Counted from the first letter of the stretch, positions 48,417 to 58,700 are shown. The stretch is DNA of 64,000 nucleotides from Bradyrhizobium sp. CB1015 (GCF_025200925.1 NZ_CP104174.1:1426001-1490000), one strand, 5' to 3'. Numbers and translations are program-made. The notes: generated by a model from the sequence alone, not told the origin.

Positions 48417-50825
48417 ATGTCTGACTCGTTCCAGCGCTCCAACTTGGCCCAGTCAATGGAAGCGCAACATGCAGAACTCGAGCACGCGCTCACCCGCAGC
48501 CCATTCAGACTCCACGCTGATCGCATGGTCCAACAGGGCGCGAAGACCATCAACATTCTACAAGTTGCCTGGATACTGCGGGTCAAGCGCGGCTGCGAAA
48601 TGGTCTTTATGCGCCTGCCCGAGCTCTTGGCAAGCGGCGAACGTCTGGCCAAAGATCTCCGGAACCTGCGTGACGATGGACAGCTTGGGGTTGCCTGGCG
48701 TGAATACACCCGCGACGCGGGCGAGCGCGCTATATTGCTAATCGATCTTCTCCGGGAGAGCGGCGACCTCTTCCTTGAACATGAGGCGGCAGGCTGTCAG
48801 CCGGTTCTTTTCTACGAGTACGAGAAGATCATGGACGGAAGGGATCTTCCCGTAAAGTCCAACTTCGTATTGCTGCGCATCATCCCGCCGCAAGATGTTA
48901 CGGTCGATTACTCCCGTCGTCGGCCCTTTGTTATCATCCCTCCACGTGCGGGACACACTGCGGGTGTGGGAGCCCACGAGCACGATAGTCAGCTCGGCGT
49001 CGCCTTGCGCGAAGGTCATCCAGTGTATCTGGTGAGCTTCCGTCGCGATCCGGAGCAGGATCAGCAACTCTCTGATGTGGCCTATGCGGAAGCGGCGTTT
49101 GTTCGAGAAGTGATCCGCCGGCATCCGCGCGCGCCTCTGCCGGCCATTATCGGCAACTGCCAAGCAGGCTGGGCGACCCTCGTTCTGGCCGCAACAAACC
49201 CTGACTTGACAGGACCCGTCGTCATCAATGGATCACCGGTGACGGCTGTGTCGGGAAACATCGGCGACAACGCTTTCCGCTACATTGCCGGCATATTCGG
49301 CGGAGTCTGGATCCCGATGTTTCTGTGCGACCTTGGCCAGGGCATGTTTGATGGAGCCAATCTCATACATAATTTCGAGATGCTCAATCCCGAGCGCCGG
49401 CTGTTCCTCAAGTACGCCGAGCTTTTCCGCGACGTGGATACGACGCGCGAAAGCTTTCTTGCCACCGAGAAGTGGTGGAGCAGCTTCTGCTTGCTGCACG
49501 AAAACGAGATCTGCTGGATTCTCGAAAACTTGTTCATCGGCAACCGGCTCGGCAAAAACATGGCCTACCTGGGATCGGAGCGTCAGCACGTGGATCTCAA
49601 GCAGATCCGGGCGCCGATCATCGTGTTTGCCAGCCATGGCGACAAAGTGACGCCGCCCCAGCAGGCTCTGAATTGGATCACAGATGTTTACGAGGACGAG
49701 GAGGAGATCCGCGTTCGCGGCCAACACATTATCTATATGGTGCATGACGACATCGGGCACCTCGGCATCTTCGTCTCTTCAAAAGTTGTCAATAGGGAGT
49801 TCCGGCAAGTTGCAACCACGCTTGAGGCAATCGAAGCGTTAATGCCCGGCCTCTACGAAATGTGCGTCAAAGATGTTCAGGAACACGATGGACGAAAAAG
49901 CTTCAGTGTTGAACTAGTCGAACGCAGCTTCAAGGACATCCGGGCATTGAACGACAACTATCGCGATGAGTTCCCTTTCGGTGCAGTTGACCGGGCGTCT
50001 GAACTTCAGGCACAGATCTATCACACAATCGCCCGCCCCTTCGTCAGAGCTGCAGTCACGACCTTCACGGCCCAAGCTTGCCGTAGTGTTCACCCGGAGC
50101 GCCTGTCGCGAGCGCTAATTTCTTCGCGAAATCTGATGCTGGCTGGCTTCAAGTCCATAAGCGAGCAGGTTCGCCAGTCTCGAGCCAAGGCCAGAGTAGA
50201 TAATCCATTCCTGCTGGCGGAAGCCTTGTATGTGCAGCATATCGCACAGGCGATGATCTACTGGCGCGACCTGCGCGACATGATGTATGAGCTGACGTTC
50301 CACAGCATGTGGAACACTCCTTTGCAGCACTATTTTGGTGATCGCTACGAAGTGCAGGCGAGGCAAATGACGCCAGAAGAATTGAGGTCGCGCCCGGACG
50401 TTCAGTGTGCGCTTAAGATGATCGCGACCGGCGGCTTTATCGAGGCCGTCATCCGCATGATGGCGCTGCTTGTGAGCGATCGCGGCGGTATCCGCCGCGA
50501 TCGTCTCGATCGCTGGTCACGCGTCCTGACGCAGAACGAGCCGTTCCGCTCGGTCCCTTCTGACCGTCTGACTACAATCACTCGCCAACAGACCATCATC
50601 GCCACTTTGGAACGGGAGCAAGCAATCGAGACCCTGCCATTGCTGCTGGATGACTCTGAGGAGCGCCGCCGCGCCTGCCTGGTCGCACGCTATGTACCTG
50701 GTCCCATCGCGGAAATGTCGCCGAAGACGATCGACCTCCTAGGGCGGTTTGCTCAGGTGCTTGAGCAGCCGCCAATCACCGGCGATGTTACCGAAAATCC
50801 GTTGGCACAAATGAAGGCTGAGTAA
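48417..50825 (+). CDS. DUF3141 protein (PHA-synthase-like alpha/beta hydrolase), 802 aa
   Basis: A full-length DUF3141 protein, a group related to polyhydroxyalkanoate synthases. The alpha/beta hydrolase core has a Cys nucleophile in IIGNCQAGWA (C248), in place of the Ser lipase box, and further candidates for the catalytic Asp in VFASHGDKVTPP and His in DDIGHLGIFVS. It has long N- and C-terminal helical extensions. The ATG at 48417 has GGAGG 7 nt upstream. In other rhizobia such genes lie near acetate kinase and phosphotransacetylase genes, but here it stands alone. A role in storage polymer or acyl-ester metabolism is inferred from family similarity only. This is the longest intact cargo gene of the window. 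Confidence 0.88.
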   Translation: MSDSFQRSNLAQSMEAQHAELEHALTRSPFRLHADRMVQQGAKTINILQVAWILRVKRGCEMVFMRLPELLASGERLAKDLRNLRDDGQLGVAWREYTRDAGERAILLIDLLRESGDLFLEHEAAGCQPVLFYEYEKIMDGRDLPVKSNFVLLRIIPPQDVTVDYSRRRPFVIIPPRAGHTAGVGAHEHDSQLGVALREGHPVYLVSFRRDPEQDQQLSDVAYAEAAFVREVIRRHPRAPLPAIIGNCQAGWATLVLAATNPDLTGPVVINGSPVTAVSGNIGDNAFRYIAGIFGGVWIPMFLCDLGQGMFDGANLIHNFEMLNPERRLFLKYAELFRDVDTTRESFLATEKWWSSFCLLHENEICWILENLFIGNRLGKNMAYLGSERQHVDLKQIRAPIIVFASHGDKVTPPQQALNWITDVYEDEEEIRVRGQHIIYMVHDDIGHLGIFVSSKVVNREFRQVATTLEAIEALMPGLYEMCVKDVQEHDGRKSFSVELVERSFKDIRALNDNYRDEFPFGAVDRASELQAQIYHTIARPFVRAAVTTFTAQACRSVHPERLSRALISSRNLMLAGFKSISEQVRQSRAKARVDNPFLLAEALYVQHIAQAMIYWRDLRDMMYELTFHSMWNTPLQHYFGDRYEVQARQMTPEELRSRPDVQCALKMIATGGFIEAVIRMMALLVSDRGGIRRDRLDRWSRVLTQNEPFRSVPSDRLTTITRQQTIIATLEREQAIETLPLLLDDSEERRRACLVARYVPGPIAEMSPKTIDLLGRFAQVLEQPPITGDVTENPLAQMKAE

Positions 50826-51199
50826 AGCGTCGACGCTTGGCGTAAAGGATGACCATCGGCTTGAGCGCCAGGCGTGGCAACTGAGGGCAATGTCGATGCG
50901 CCTCGTAGTTGGCACAGGATGAAGCCAGTTCGTCCTGCACGTTGTACTCTGACGCTTGCGGCTGGAGCGGCCAAACATGTTCGACGCGCGCCTATTGTGT
51001 GTTCCGGATCCTGAGCGCTGATGGTAACGGAGGGCTCGAAGTTCAAGAATTAGCTTGACGAAAGAAGCGAGCAGATACCGATGCGTTCCCTTTGCAGAAA
51101 AGAACCAGCCGCGCTGAAGTCGTCGAATCTGGCGACTTCCTCCGGACCGAGCAGAGATATTAGTTGTTGGGGCACTTTCTCCCTGCCGAAATCCGCGGA
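50826..51199. other. No gene supported
   Basis: No recognisable frame or promoter lies between the DUF3141 gene and the peptidase remnant. Confidence 0.35.
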
Positions 51200-52648
51200 A
51201 TGGAGTTCTTCGCCGTGGACCACGATACCATCCGCGCCGAGCTGATGTACTTGGAGTCCCTTGGCTCCCGAATCTCGGGCTCAAAGAGCCACGATCAACT
51301 TGCAGAGCATGTTAAACAGCAGTGGGCCGATTTCGGTATGCGAGTTCACGAGGACGTCTTGCGTTTCGATCGCTGGAGCATGGCTGCAGAAAACCCCGAC
51401 GGTCTGCGTCTTAAGATCGACGGGCGCGATATAGCGATCTCTTCGGTCTTTCCCTACTCCGGGACCACCGGCCCCCTAGGGACCGAGAAGCAGTTGTACA
51501 GATTGCGCGGTCCAATACCGCGATGGACCAAAGCGCGCGGCGGAATTGCGGTCGTCGAGGTCCGAAATCGGGAGTTCCCGTTTGATGCGGCGGTCAAGAC
51601 TTGGGATCGGGCGCGTGCATGGGGCAAGACCACTATGCCGCTGCTTCCTGCCACGTTCGCCGGCCTCGGTCTGGCGCGTGCTAGACGAGCTGGCGTTGAG
51701 GCGGTGATCTTCGCCTGGCGTGGCATAAGCATTTTCAACGCCAAAGGACAGTACTTACCGTTCACGTTGCCCTACCAGAACATTCCAGCGGTCTTCGTGG
51801 CTGGAGACGACGCCGACTTGGTGCTGGACGCCGCCTCACGGGCCATGCGGGCGACGCTCGTCGTCGACGCCGTGATCGAGCGAGACAGCACTATGCGAAC
51901 AATATGGGCGGCCGTGGAAGGTAACAGCGCAGCCCACGAAACTGTGCTCGTGGTAAGCCACAGTGACGGTACAAACATTGTCGAGGAGAACGGCCACGTC
52001 GGTTTGGTCGAACTCGCGCGCCAGACTGTCGCTCGACCGTTGGCACGCACAGCCGTCTTCGTGTTAACCGCTGGACACCTCCGAATCCCGGCGGTCACCG
52101 ATCATGGCCAAGCCACTTCGCGCTGGTTGCGGGACCACCCGCAGTGGTGGGCCGGTGGTCCGGGAAATCGCCACGCAGTGGCAGGTCTGGTGATCGAGCA
52201 CCTCGGTGCTCGGGAATACCGTGACGATCCTCTCAAAAATACCTATGGCCCGACAGGCAACCCCGAACCCGAACTGCTCTAGGCCTCCAATCCGCAGCTG
52301 ACGGCGCTTATCGAATCAGAGTGGCGTACAACCGGACAAGCGCCGAGAGTGTCAGCCCCAAACGCACTCATTCAGTTCGGCGAAGGCCAGCCGCTCTACC
52401 TAAAGGGCATCCCAAACATCGCGCTCGTCACCGTGCCGCAGTACCTACTTAGTATTGAACCGGGCGACTACGTCGACGTCGCTCTTCTGGACAGACAAGT
52501 CGGCAGCTTCGCGCGACTGCTGCGACGAATTGACGCCATGCCCAGCAACGAAATCGGAACCGTCGAGACAATTACTCCACTCGCGAAGGCGGCTGCCGCG
52601 CTGCGCGCGATTGGCATTCTCGCTTGCAGCTCATCGGACTGGCGGTAA
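51200..52648 (+). pseudogene. M28-type metallopeptidase with in-frame amber codon
   Basis: One continuous frame encodes about 480 residues of an M28-like peptidase with a PA-type insert. A single TAG near 52280 (after GNPEPELL) interrupts it, and the same frame then continues ASNPQLTALIESEWRTTGQA to QFGEGQPLYLKGIPNIALVT. The zinc-binding area SHSDGTNIVEENG (His, Asp, Glu) and WWAGGPGNRHAVAGLVIEHL are present. The beginning LMYLESLGSRISGSKSHDQL is family-like. The ATG at 51200 has a poor ribosome site, so the 5' end may be truncated. Because no frameshift is present, the decay is recent or the codon could be read through. Confidence 0.7.
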
Positions 52649-53114
52649 TCCGGTTGCACCAACCTCCAAAAACGTACGGAGACAGTAGTCAGCTCGAGGG
52701 TCCAGGTCAAAGCGAACCGGCAAGAGCGCCTTTTCGCGTCCGCTTCTGGCTCGAATCTGAAGACCACTTTCCACCCTCTAAGACTTTGCGTCGATGCGGT
52801 GCGGTCCGCCGGACGTCATTCAGACAGCAGAACGTGGCCTCGCCGCCAGCGCTCGCGGTAAGACCGCCGGCCATGCCCGTCCCGCGCAGCGGGAGCCGGG
52901 CATCACCCAGGTGATGGCCATGCTCCAAAGGATCGGCACCGAGCAGCCGCGGCGGAGCCCACGGGGTCCTAACTCAGAGCGGAGTATCGAGCACACTTTT
53001 ATGAGGTTTATGAGGTAGCCTGCGGGAAGTTCTGCAAAAGCTGAGCGGCTGAAGCGGTCATGGCAAGTCCGGTGGTTGCGAAGATCACCGCTCGTAGAGG
53101 AGCTTGGACCCGCC
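52649..53114. other. No gene supported
   Basis: Open frames here lack start context. The last 100 bp are probably the left end of the IS256 copy whose N-terminus follows. Confidence 0.35.
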
Positions 53115-53271
53115 ATGACCGTGACGACGATTAAGACGGATGTCTCTGCAGTCAAAGAGTTGTTGAGGTCGGACAAGGAGTTCCTGAAGCCGCTGATCCG
53201 CAGGAAGACCCTCGAAGCCGAGATGACGGAGACGCTGGGTGCGGAGAACGGAGACCAGCGAGGGAAGGCTT
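53115..53271 (+). mobile_element. IS256 transposase N-terminal fragment
   Basis: The ATG at 53115 starts MTVTTIKTDVSAVKELLRSD and continues KEFLKPLIRRKTLEAEMTET, the N-terminus of a third IS256 type. The IS3 element inserted at 53273 cuts it. An internal fragment of an IS256 gene also lies at 58.5 kb. Confidence 0.78.
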
Positions 53272-53448
53272 GTGACCTTGCCCCCAAGTTTTATCCAATC
53301 CTGAGTTCGCTCCGGCTGTTGGATTTGCCCGGTTGGGTGGTGGCAGCGACGGGAGCTGGCGGCGGAGCTTTCGGCATAGCGCAGCGCCAGATTCCGGCGC
53401 GGGTGACAGCTGAAGGCGAACTCGGAGGGCGTTTTCCATCCTGCGAGT

Positions 53449-54111
53449 GTGGTCGCGCATCGTTGTACAACAAGACTCAAGAACGCCCACAAAACCGTTT
53501 TTCGCGAGGTTCTTTATCGATTTCATCCCTGGTTTGGTCGCCGAGTTTGCGTTCATGGAACGGTCGGGAAGGCTGATGATGTCACTTTCCGCTGCTCTCT
53601 GGATGGATCGCAAGCGGATCGATGGTTGGAGGTTCCAGCATGGATGTTCGATCGGGCAGCATGCCCTGACGCCGAGCTTTTGGCAGCTCAGCCGTTTGTC
53701 AGCATCGATGCACTTGCGGCGCTCTCTGCGCTTCTCGATCTGGCGTTGAAGGGTCGAACGTCATCAGCTGCCCTGCTTTCTGGCGCATCCAGAGTCTCTC
53801 ACGACCAGAATCGGGGAGCGACTCATGTCACGCCAGACGGCAATGCCAGGGAGCGGATACCGACACAATCGACAACCGCGGCCGCAGCCGCAGCCGCAGC
53901 CGCAGCCGCAGCCGCAGCCGCAGCCGCAGCCGCAGCCGCAGCCGCAGATGGATCTGTTCGGGAGTGGCCTGTCAAACGGCGCCATCGGCGCGCCCGCATG
54001 GCTGGAGTTGCCGGCGGAAGCCCGGGCGGCCCTCACGAGCCTGATGACGCAGTTGATCCTCGACCATGCTGCGAGGACAGCAACGCTGCCCGCGAAGGAG
54101 GTCGATCATGA
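53449..54111 (+). CDS. DUF5372-like protein of the recombinase cassette
   Basis: The frame encodes [20 protein letters not shown] and [15 protein letters not shown], the pattern of small DUF5372 proteins that accompany serine recombinases. After about 140 residues it enters the (GCCGCA)11 tract as a poly-Ala run and then a basic tail. A GTG at 53449 lies in the IS3 sequence left of the junction, so the native start in the element is unclear. The frame overlaps the next gene almost completely at its 3' end, which may mean that the real protein is shorter. Confidence 0.5.
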   Translation: MVAHRCTTRLKNAHKTVFREVLYRFHPWFGRRVCVHGTVGKADDVTFRCSLDGSQADRWLEVPAWMFDRAACPDAELLAAQPFVSIDALAALSALLDLALKGRTSSAALLSGASRVSHDQNRGATHVTPDGNARERIPTQSTTAAAAAAAAAAAAAAAAAAAAAAADGSVREWPVKRRHRRARMAGVAGGSPGGPHEPDDAVDPRPCCEDSNAAREGGRS

Positions 54112-54118
54112 TCTCTGA
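53825..54118 (+). CDS. Small protein with (Pro-Gln)11 tract, 97 aa
   Basis: GGGGAG lies before the ATG at 53825. The product begins [20 protein letters not shown], has 11 Pro-Gln dipeptides (residues 20-41) and then a soluble part with [20 protein letters not shown]. Its stop overlaps the recombinase start by 11 nt, so the two are translationally coupled. Homologues are typical companions of this recombinase type; function unknown. The PQ tract could be a flexible linker. Confidence 0.75.
   Translation: MSRQTAMPGSGYRHNRQPRPQPQPQPQPQPQPQPQPQPQPQMDLFGSGLSNGAIGAPAWLELPAEARAALTSLMTQLILDHAARTATLPAKEVDHDL
53881..53946 (+). repeat. Hexanucleotide microsatellite (GCCGCA)11
   Basis: Eleven perfect copies of GCCGCA. 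In the frame of the gene at 53825 they encode Pro-Gln, in the frame of the DUF5372-like gene Ala-Ala. Because the unit is 6 bp, slippage changes length but never frame. Confidence 0.95.
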
Positions 54119-56177
54119 CAAGGTCAGGCCTCATCATCTGGAGCGCAAGGCGATTCTTTACGTGCGTCAATCCTCGGCCCATCAGGTGTTGCACAATCGC
54201 GAGAGCAGCGCGCTGCAATACGCCATGCGGGACCGGCTGACGGCTCTCGGGTGGTCAGAGGTTGAAGTGATCGATGATGATCTCGGTCGTTCAGCCGCCG
54301 GCGGCATACAACGCGCTGGTTTTGAGCGGATGGTAGCGGAGGTTTGCCTTGGCAAGGTTGGTGCGGTTTGCGCCCGCGAGGTCTCGCGCTTCGCCCGCAA
54401 CAGCCGGGATTGGCAGCAACTCATCGAGATGTGCCGCGTGGTCGACACCGTTCTGGTCGATCAAGAGACCATCTATGCGCCAAGACACGGCAACGACCGC
54501 CTGCTGCTCGGGCTCAAGGGCAGCCTCAACGAGTACGAGCTGGATCTGTTGCGCCAGCGCTCGCTCTCGGCACGCTACGAGAAGGCGCGCCGGGGCGAGT
54601 TGGTTGTGACAGCGCCCGTCGGCTTCGTGAAGGCCGGCGATCGTTATGAGAAAGACCCGGATCGGCGTGTCCAGGAGGCGATCAAGCTGGTGTTCGACAA
54701 GGTCGAGGAACTGGGAAGCGCGCGTCAGGCGCTCTGCTGGCTCCACGAGTACAATCTCGATCTTCCGGTGAAGCAGACCAACGGCGACACGGCCTGGCGG
54801 CGACCAAACTACTCTGCCATCCACCGGATCATTGAGAACCCGGTCTACGGCGGCGCCTATGCCTATGGTAAGACAGCTGTGGCGGCGGGATATGGCACCG
54901 CGGGCGTGCGCGTGAAGATCCGCCGCAAGGCGCGGAACGAATGGCTGACGCTGAAGCCCAACACTCACGAAGGGTATGTGAGCTGGGAGAAGTTCGAGGC
55001 GATTCGCACCATGGTCAGCAGCAATGTTCCCACCAGTCGGCATCACGGCGCGCCCAAGCATGGTGACGCGTTGCTGGCCGGTCTGATCCGCTGCAAGCGC
55101 TGCGGTCGTAAGCTCACACTCCGCTACTCCGGCATGGAAAACCATATCCCGCGCTACAGCTGCAGCCGTGCCTGGATGGATAATGGCGGGGCCCACTGCA
55201 TCGCCTTCGGCGGACTGCGCGTCGATGACGCCATCGAGGAATCGCTGCTTGGAGTCGTCGGTCCGGGCGCTGTCGCCGCCGCAACCGCTGCCGCCAAGGG
55301 AGCCAGGGAGCGGCGCGATCAGGTACGCGATGCTCTCAGTCGCGACCTCGAAGCGGCGCGCTATGCCGCCGACAGGGCTTTCCGGCAATACGATGCCGCT
55401 GATCCCGCGAACCGGCTGGTGGCCAGTGAGCTGGAAGCGCGCTGGAACAGGGCGCTCGCTCACGCGGCGGAGGTTGAGGCCAAGATCGCCATGCATGATG
55501 TGGCGACGCCCGCACCCCTTGCTGATCCAGCTTCGTTCGGCGTTCTGGCCTCGAACCTCAAAACGGTCTGGGATGCGCGGACGACGGATGCTCGTCTTAA
55601 GAAGCGCATTGTGCGCACCCTCATCCATGAGGTCGTGGCCGATATCGACGACGCGGCCTCGGAGATCGTTCTCATCGTTCATTGGGTGGGGGGCGCCCAC
55701 AGCGAGTTGCGCTTGCCGAAGCGCCGGCGCGGACAGCGCAACAGCACCTCGGCCGATATCGTCCAGGCCGTGCGTCAACTGGTGCTGATCGCCAGCGACG
55801 ATCTGATTGCCGGCCTCCTCAATCGCAACGGCCTCAAGACCGGCAACGGCAATCGCTGGACCCGCGAGCGCGTCACATCAATGCGCTCGAACTACCACAT
55901 CCCGGTGTTCAAGCCTGCCGAGGACGGGATCGAGCCATGGCTCAACCTTGGCAACGCCGCAAAGCTCCTGAAGATCGCGCCCAAGACGCTCCGGCTGGCC
56001 GCTGAAGCCGGCGAGATCGAATCCATCCATCCTCTTCCGGATGGTCCTTGGATCTTCGCCCGCACCTCGCTGATAACAACTGCTGCTCGATCTATCGCCG
56101 AACGAGCGCGACAGAACCCAAAATACCCCGCGGGATCGCATCCCGCTCAACAAAATCTCTTCTCTTCAATCACATAG
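54108..56177 (+). CDS. Large serine recombinase, 689 aa
   Basis: The N-terminal resolvase domain (about residues 12-160) has the catalytic Ser in [10 protein letters not shown] (S22 or S23) and the REVSRFARN and [17 protein letters not shown] motifs. A recombinase domain follows (about 180-290) with [16 protein letters not shown]. Next is a zinc ribbon ([17 protein letters not shown] and a later Cys pair near 345), a coiled-coil region and a C-terminal MerR-like HTH near 640. The ATG at 54108 has GAAGGAGG 6 nt upstream. It should catalyse integration and excision of the element by serine recombination. It appears intact and is the most likely active mobility gene in the window. Confidence 0.92.
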   Translation: MISDKVRPHHLERKAILYVRQSSAHQVLHNRESSALQYAMRDRLTALGWSEVEVIDDDLGRSAAGGIQRAGFERMVAEVCLGKVGAVCAREVSRFARNSRDWQQLIEMCRVVDTVLVDQETIYAPRHGNDRLLLGLKGSLNEYELDLLRQRSLSARYEKARRGELVVTAPVGFVKAGDRYEKDPDRRVQEAIKLVFDKVEELGSARQALCWLHEYNLDLPVKQTNGDTAWRRPNYSAIHRIIENPVYGGAYAYGKTAVAAGYGTAGVRVKIRRKARNEWLTLKPNTHEGYVSWEKFEAIRTMVSSNVPTSRHHGAPKHGDALLAGLIRCKRCGRKLTLRYSGMENHIPRYSCSRAWMDNGGAHCIAFGGLRVDDAIEESLLGVVGPGAVAAATAAAKGARERRDQVRDALSRDLEAARYAADRAFRQYDAADPANRLVASELEARWNRALAHAAEVEAKIAMHDVATPAPLADPASFGVLASNLKTVWDARTTDARLKKRIVRTLIHEVVADIDDAASEIVLIVHWVGGAHSELRLPKRRRGQRNSTSADIVQAVRQLVLIASDDLIAGLLNRNGLKTGNGNRWTRERVTSMRSNYHIPVFKPAEDGIEPWLNLGNAAKLLKIAPKTLRLAAEAGEIESIHPLPDGPWIFARTSLITTAARSIAERARQNPKYPAGSHPAQQNLFSSIT

Positions 56178-56200
56178 CCAGATGGGTGTTCTGATGCGCA

Positions 56201-57369
56201 GTTGTAATCGGCCCGCCAGCATCCGCGTGCGACGCGAGCCTGGGCCAGCGACGTGAACAGCGTCTCGTTCAGTTGATCCCGCAGCGGGCCGTTGAAGCTC
56301 TCGATAAAGGCATTCTGCATGGGCTTGCCCGGCCCAATGTAGTGCCATGCGACGCGCCTCTGATCCGCCCCGGTCAGGATGGCGGTGCTGGTCAGTTCGG
56401 TGCCGGTGTCGCTGACCACCGTCTTGGGCTTGCCGCGCTCGATCACCAGCCGGTCCAGTTCCCGCGCCACGCGGATGCCGGAGAGCGAGGTATCGGCAGG
56501 CACTCGCGGGTGCAGTCATCCACGACGGTGAGGATACGGAAGCGGCGGCCGCAGGTCAGCTGACCCGACACGAAATCGAGCGACCGGCGGTCGTTCGGCG
56601 CCATCGGCACCGTCATTGGCGCCCGGGTCCCGATCGCCCGTTTGCGGCCGCCACGCCGCCGCACCGCCAGCCTCTCTTCCAGGTAGAGCCGGAACAGCTT
56701 CTTGTGGCGCCGCTGGGTTTCCTGCCAGCCGATCTTGTCCCGCACGAGGGCGTTGAAGACCCGGCGCCGTTCTGCGGATCGAAGTCCGGGAGTTCCGGGA
56801 GGGTGCCGCCCTCGGTTCTGGCCCTCCGGCTTGTCGATCTGGGTCTCGGTGTTGTCGTCGTCCTTGCGAACGGTGGCGCCGTCCTGCCCGACGCCACGGC
56901 TGCGGCGTGACCCTGTACTTAGGCATGGCCCCCAGGATCGTATCCACCGAAGGGCTCGGGCACTCACGCAGACATTCGACCGGGACATAGGGTTCGAGGA
57001 CACCATCAGGTCCGTCAAGATGGGCCTACTCTCGGCCCACAGGAAGCAGAGGCTGGCTGCGATGATCCACATGAACATCAGTGGTAACCTGTCGGGTGGA
57101 ACACGAGGGCGTAGTCCAGCCCATCGTTGAAGCGATAGGCCCGGCTGGGCTTATTCATTGAGTGGTCTCTCCTTTGGTTGGTGGCGCTCTTGCCCCAGTT
57201 GACCCTCCCGCTTGAGCAGCACATGCAGGCGTCGATAGCCGAAGCGGCGGCGCTCCTGGGCGATTGCCCGCATGCGCTGGCGAGGGCCGGCTTCGTCCGC
57301 CCGAGTCGTTTGGTATCTCATGGTCATGCGGCAGCAGCCGATGGCTTTACACGCCCGCCGTTCGCTCAT
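56201..57369 (-). pseudogene. IS3 orfB, split by an unknown 491-bp segment
   Basis: The N-terminal part (57369 to 57199) and the catalytic part (56707 to 56201) are those of the copy at 29513-30361, with the same frame breaks. The C-terminal end lies left of the recombinase element at 53273-53467. Confidence 0.82.
56708..57198. mobile_element. Unidentified 491-bp insertion in IS3
   Basis: This sequence is absent from the equivalent place in the other IS3 copy. GTGGCGC occurs at both edges (56704-56710 and 57181-57187). On the minus strand a short frame MNKPSRAYRFNDGLDYALVF follows GGAGAG, and a longer frame is rich in Arg, Thr and Asp. I do not recognise it. Confidence 0.6.
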
Positions 57370-57412
57370 CCCGTGGGCGCCTCGGTGACAGCTTTCCGCG
57401 TGGCCGCGGGCG

Positions 57413-57679
57413 TCACCATTTCTTTCCCACGAGGTCCTTCAAGGCCGCGTTGTCCAGCATGGCATCGGCGAAAAGGCGCTTCAGCCGTGTGTTCTCGTCC
57501 TCCAGGGTCTTCAGCCGCTTGGCCTCCGACACCTCCATTCCACCGAACTTCGCCTTCCATTTGTAGATGCTGGCGTCGCTGACGCCATGCTTGCGGCACA
57601 GATCGGCGACCGACACGCCGGCCTCATGCTCCTTCAAAATCCCGATGATCTGCTCTTCCGAAAAGCGGCTGCGCTTCAT
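57413..57679 (-). CDS. IS3-family orfA, 88 aa
   Basis: The encoded protein is identical to the orfA at 30405-30671 (MKRSRFSEEQIIGILKEHEA start, leucine-zipper-like end). The nucleotide sequences differ by a few silent or flanking changes. Confidence 0.85.
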   Translation of the reverse strand: MKRSRFSEEQIIGILKEHEAGVSVADLCRKHGVSDASIYKWKAKFGGMEVSEAKRLKTLEDENTRLKRLFADAMLDNAALKDLVGKKW

Positions 57680-57738
57680 GCTCTGGTCCTTGTTGTGAGC
57701 CAGAACGAACTTCAAACTGGATTAAGCCCGGCAAGGTC

Positions 57739-58452
57739 TCCCCTTCGTTCGTTTGTCCAGTCGTGACTGCGACGTCCAGAATAACGCCGACCTTGTTATC
57801 GACGGCAGCGTGCTGCTTGTAAGCGGACTCCAGCCGCCGGTTTCGGGCATTGGTGGCCCATTGTCGCATCCAGATCGGTGGTGCAGATCTTCTTTTGCCG
57901 CTTTGCCGGCCCTTCCTCTCAGCCTCGCTTTCATCTTCGCTTTGATTCTCACTCAGCACATCCACCACATGCCTGCTCGGTGAGGCTGTCCCAACTCACG
58001 TTGGCGCGGATCAGCGACGCATCGATATGAACCACTTCGGCTTTGCGATCTTGGCCTTCAGACAGGCCTCGACAGTCCGTTTAAAGATCCTACGGAATCG
58101 CTCTTATTCCCAGCGCTGGCGGATGCGCGTCAGGCTGGAATGGTGCGGTAGCTACTCGTGCAGGCCATAACCAGCAAACCAGCGAATCGCGATGTTGACC
58201 TAAGCCTCCCGCATCAGCCTGCGATCGTGTACATGCCGGTGAGCAGAACCGCCAGCATCAGGCGTACCGCGCCTTCCGGATCCATGCCTGGCCGACCTTC
58301 GTTCGCGCAATAGCAGACGGAGACCTCTTTCTTAGCCAAGATAGGTCGAGCACACGATCGACCCGCGGCAGCACGTGCTCATCTGGGACGAGCTGTTTGA
58401 GCGAGCCAGTGATGAAGAGCTCCAACCGATCCCGCTCCTTGCGCCCCAGCAT
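57739..58452 (-). pseudogene. IS1182-family transposase, N-terminal half, frameshifted
   Basis: On the minus strand the start MLGRKERDRLELFITGSLKQ and VPDEHVLPRVDRVLDLSWLR at 58452, later pieces with the IDASLIRANVSWDS-type region near 58010, and WMRQWATNARNRRLESAYKQ with HAAVDNKVGVILDVAVTTGQ (57880-57760) match IS1182. Several frame changes occur, and the IS3 element removed the C-terminal half. Confidence 0.75.
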
Positions 58453-58489
58453 CTCGTTTGCTCCGCCGATCGCGAATCGCCGACGAAAA

Positions 58490-58700
58490 CGGAATCAGCC
58501 AATTGCAGCTTTCCGACGACCCCGCGTGCACTTCATACGCAACGCGCTGGCGCATGCCGGCAAGAGCGGACGACGCGTCGCCTCCACGTTCATCGCCACT
58601 GCCTGCGCCCAGGACGATGCCGAGGCGGCGCGGGCGCAGTGGCGGCGCGTCGCCGACCAGCTCCGCCCCAAGCTGCCGAAGCTCGCCACCTTCCTCGACG
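58490..58700 (+). mobile_element. IS256 transposase internal fragment
   Basis: The frame reads RPRVHFIRNALAHAGKSGRR and VASTFIATACAQDDAEAARA, then QWRRVADQLRPKLPKLATFL, the middle of an IS256 transposase after the RCxxH signature. It is cut on both sides. Confidence 0.78.

Larger units (their letters stand above)
53468..56206 (+). mobile_element. Serine recombinase element (2739 bp) inserted in IS3
   Basis: Comparison with the uninterrupted IS3 copy at 29495-30735 shows that 2739 bp are inserted at a GTTGTA hexamer, present at both edges (53462-53467 and 56201-56206). The insert holds three co-oriented, overlapping genes: a DUF5372-like gene, a small (Pro-Gln)11 protein gene and a large serine recombinase gene. 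Conservation of the hexamer on both sides fits attL and attR of a site-specific serine recombinase. Confidence 0.85.
53273..57738 (-). mobile_element. IS3-family element split by two insertions
   Basis: The TGACCTTGCCCCC end at 53273 and the GGCAAGGTC end near 57738 belong to the same IS3 type as 29495-30735. The IS3 sequence is found in three blocks: 53273-53467, 56201-56707 and 57199-57738. A serine recombinase element sits between the first two and a 491-bp unknown segment (56708-57198) between the last two. orfA is intact at the right end (57413-57679); orfB is split. Confidence 0.88.

Noticed and set aside
53764..54036. Minus-strand frame with a long Cys-Gly repeat
   Set aside because: It is only the complement of the GCCGCA tract and overlaps three well-supported plus-strand frames.
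54291..55778. A 495-codon open frame on the minus strand
   Set aside because: It is the antisense shadow of the serine recombinase gene, which has clear domains and a strong ribosome site.
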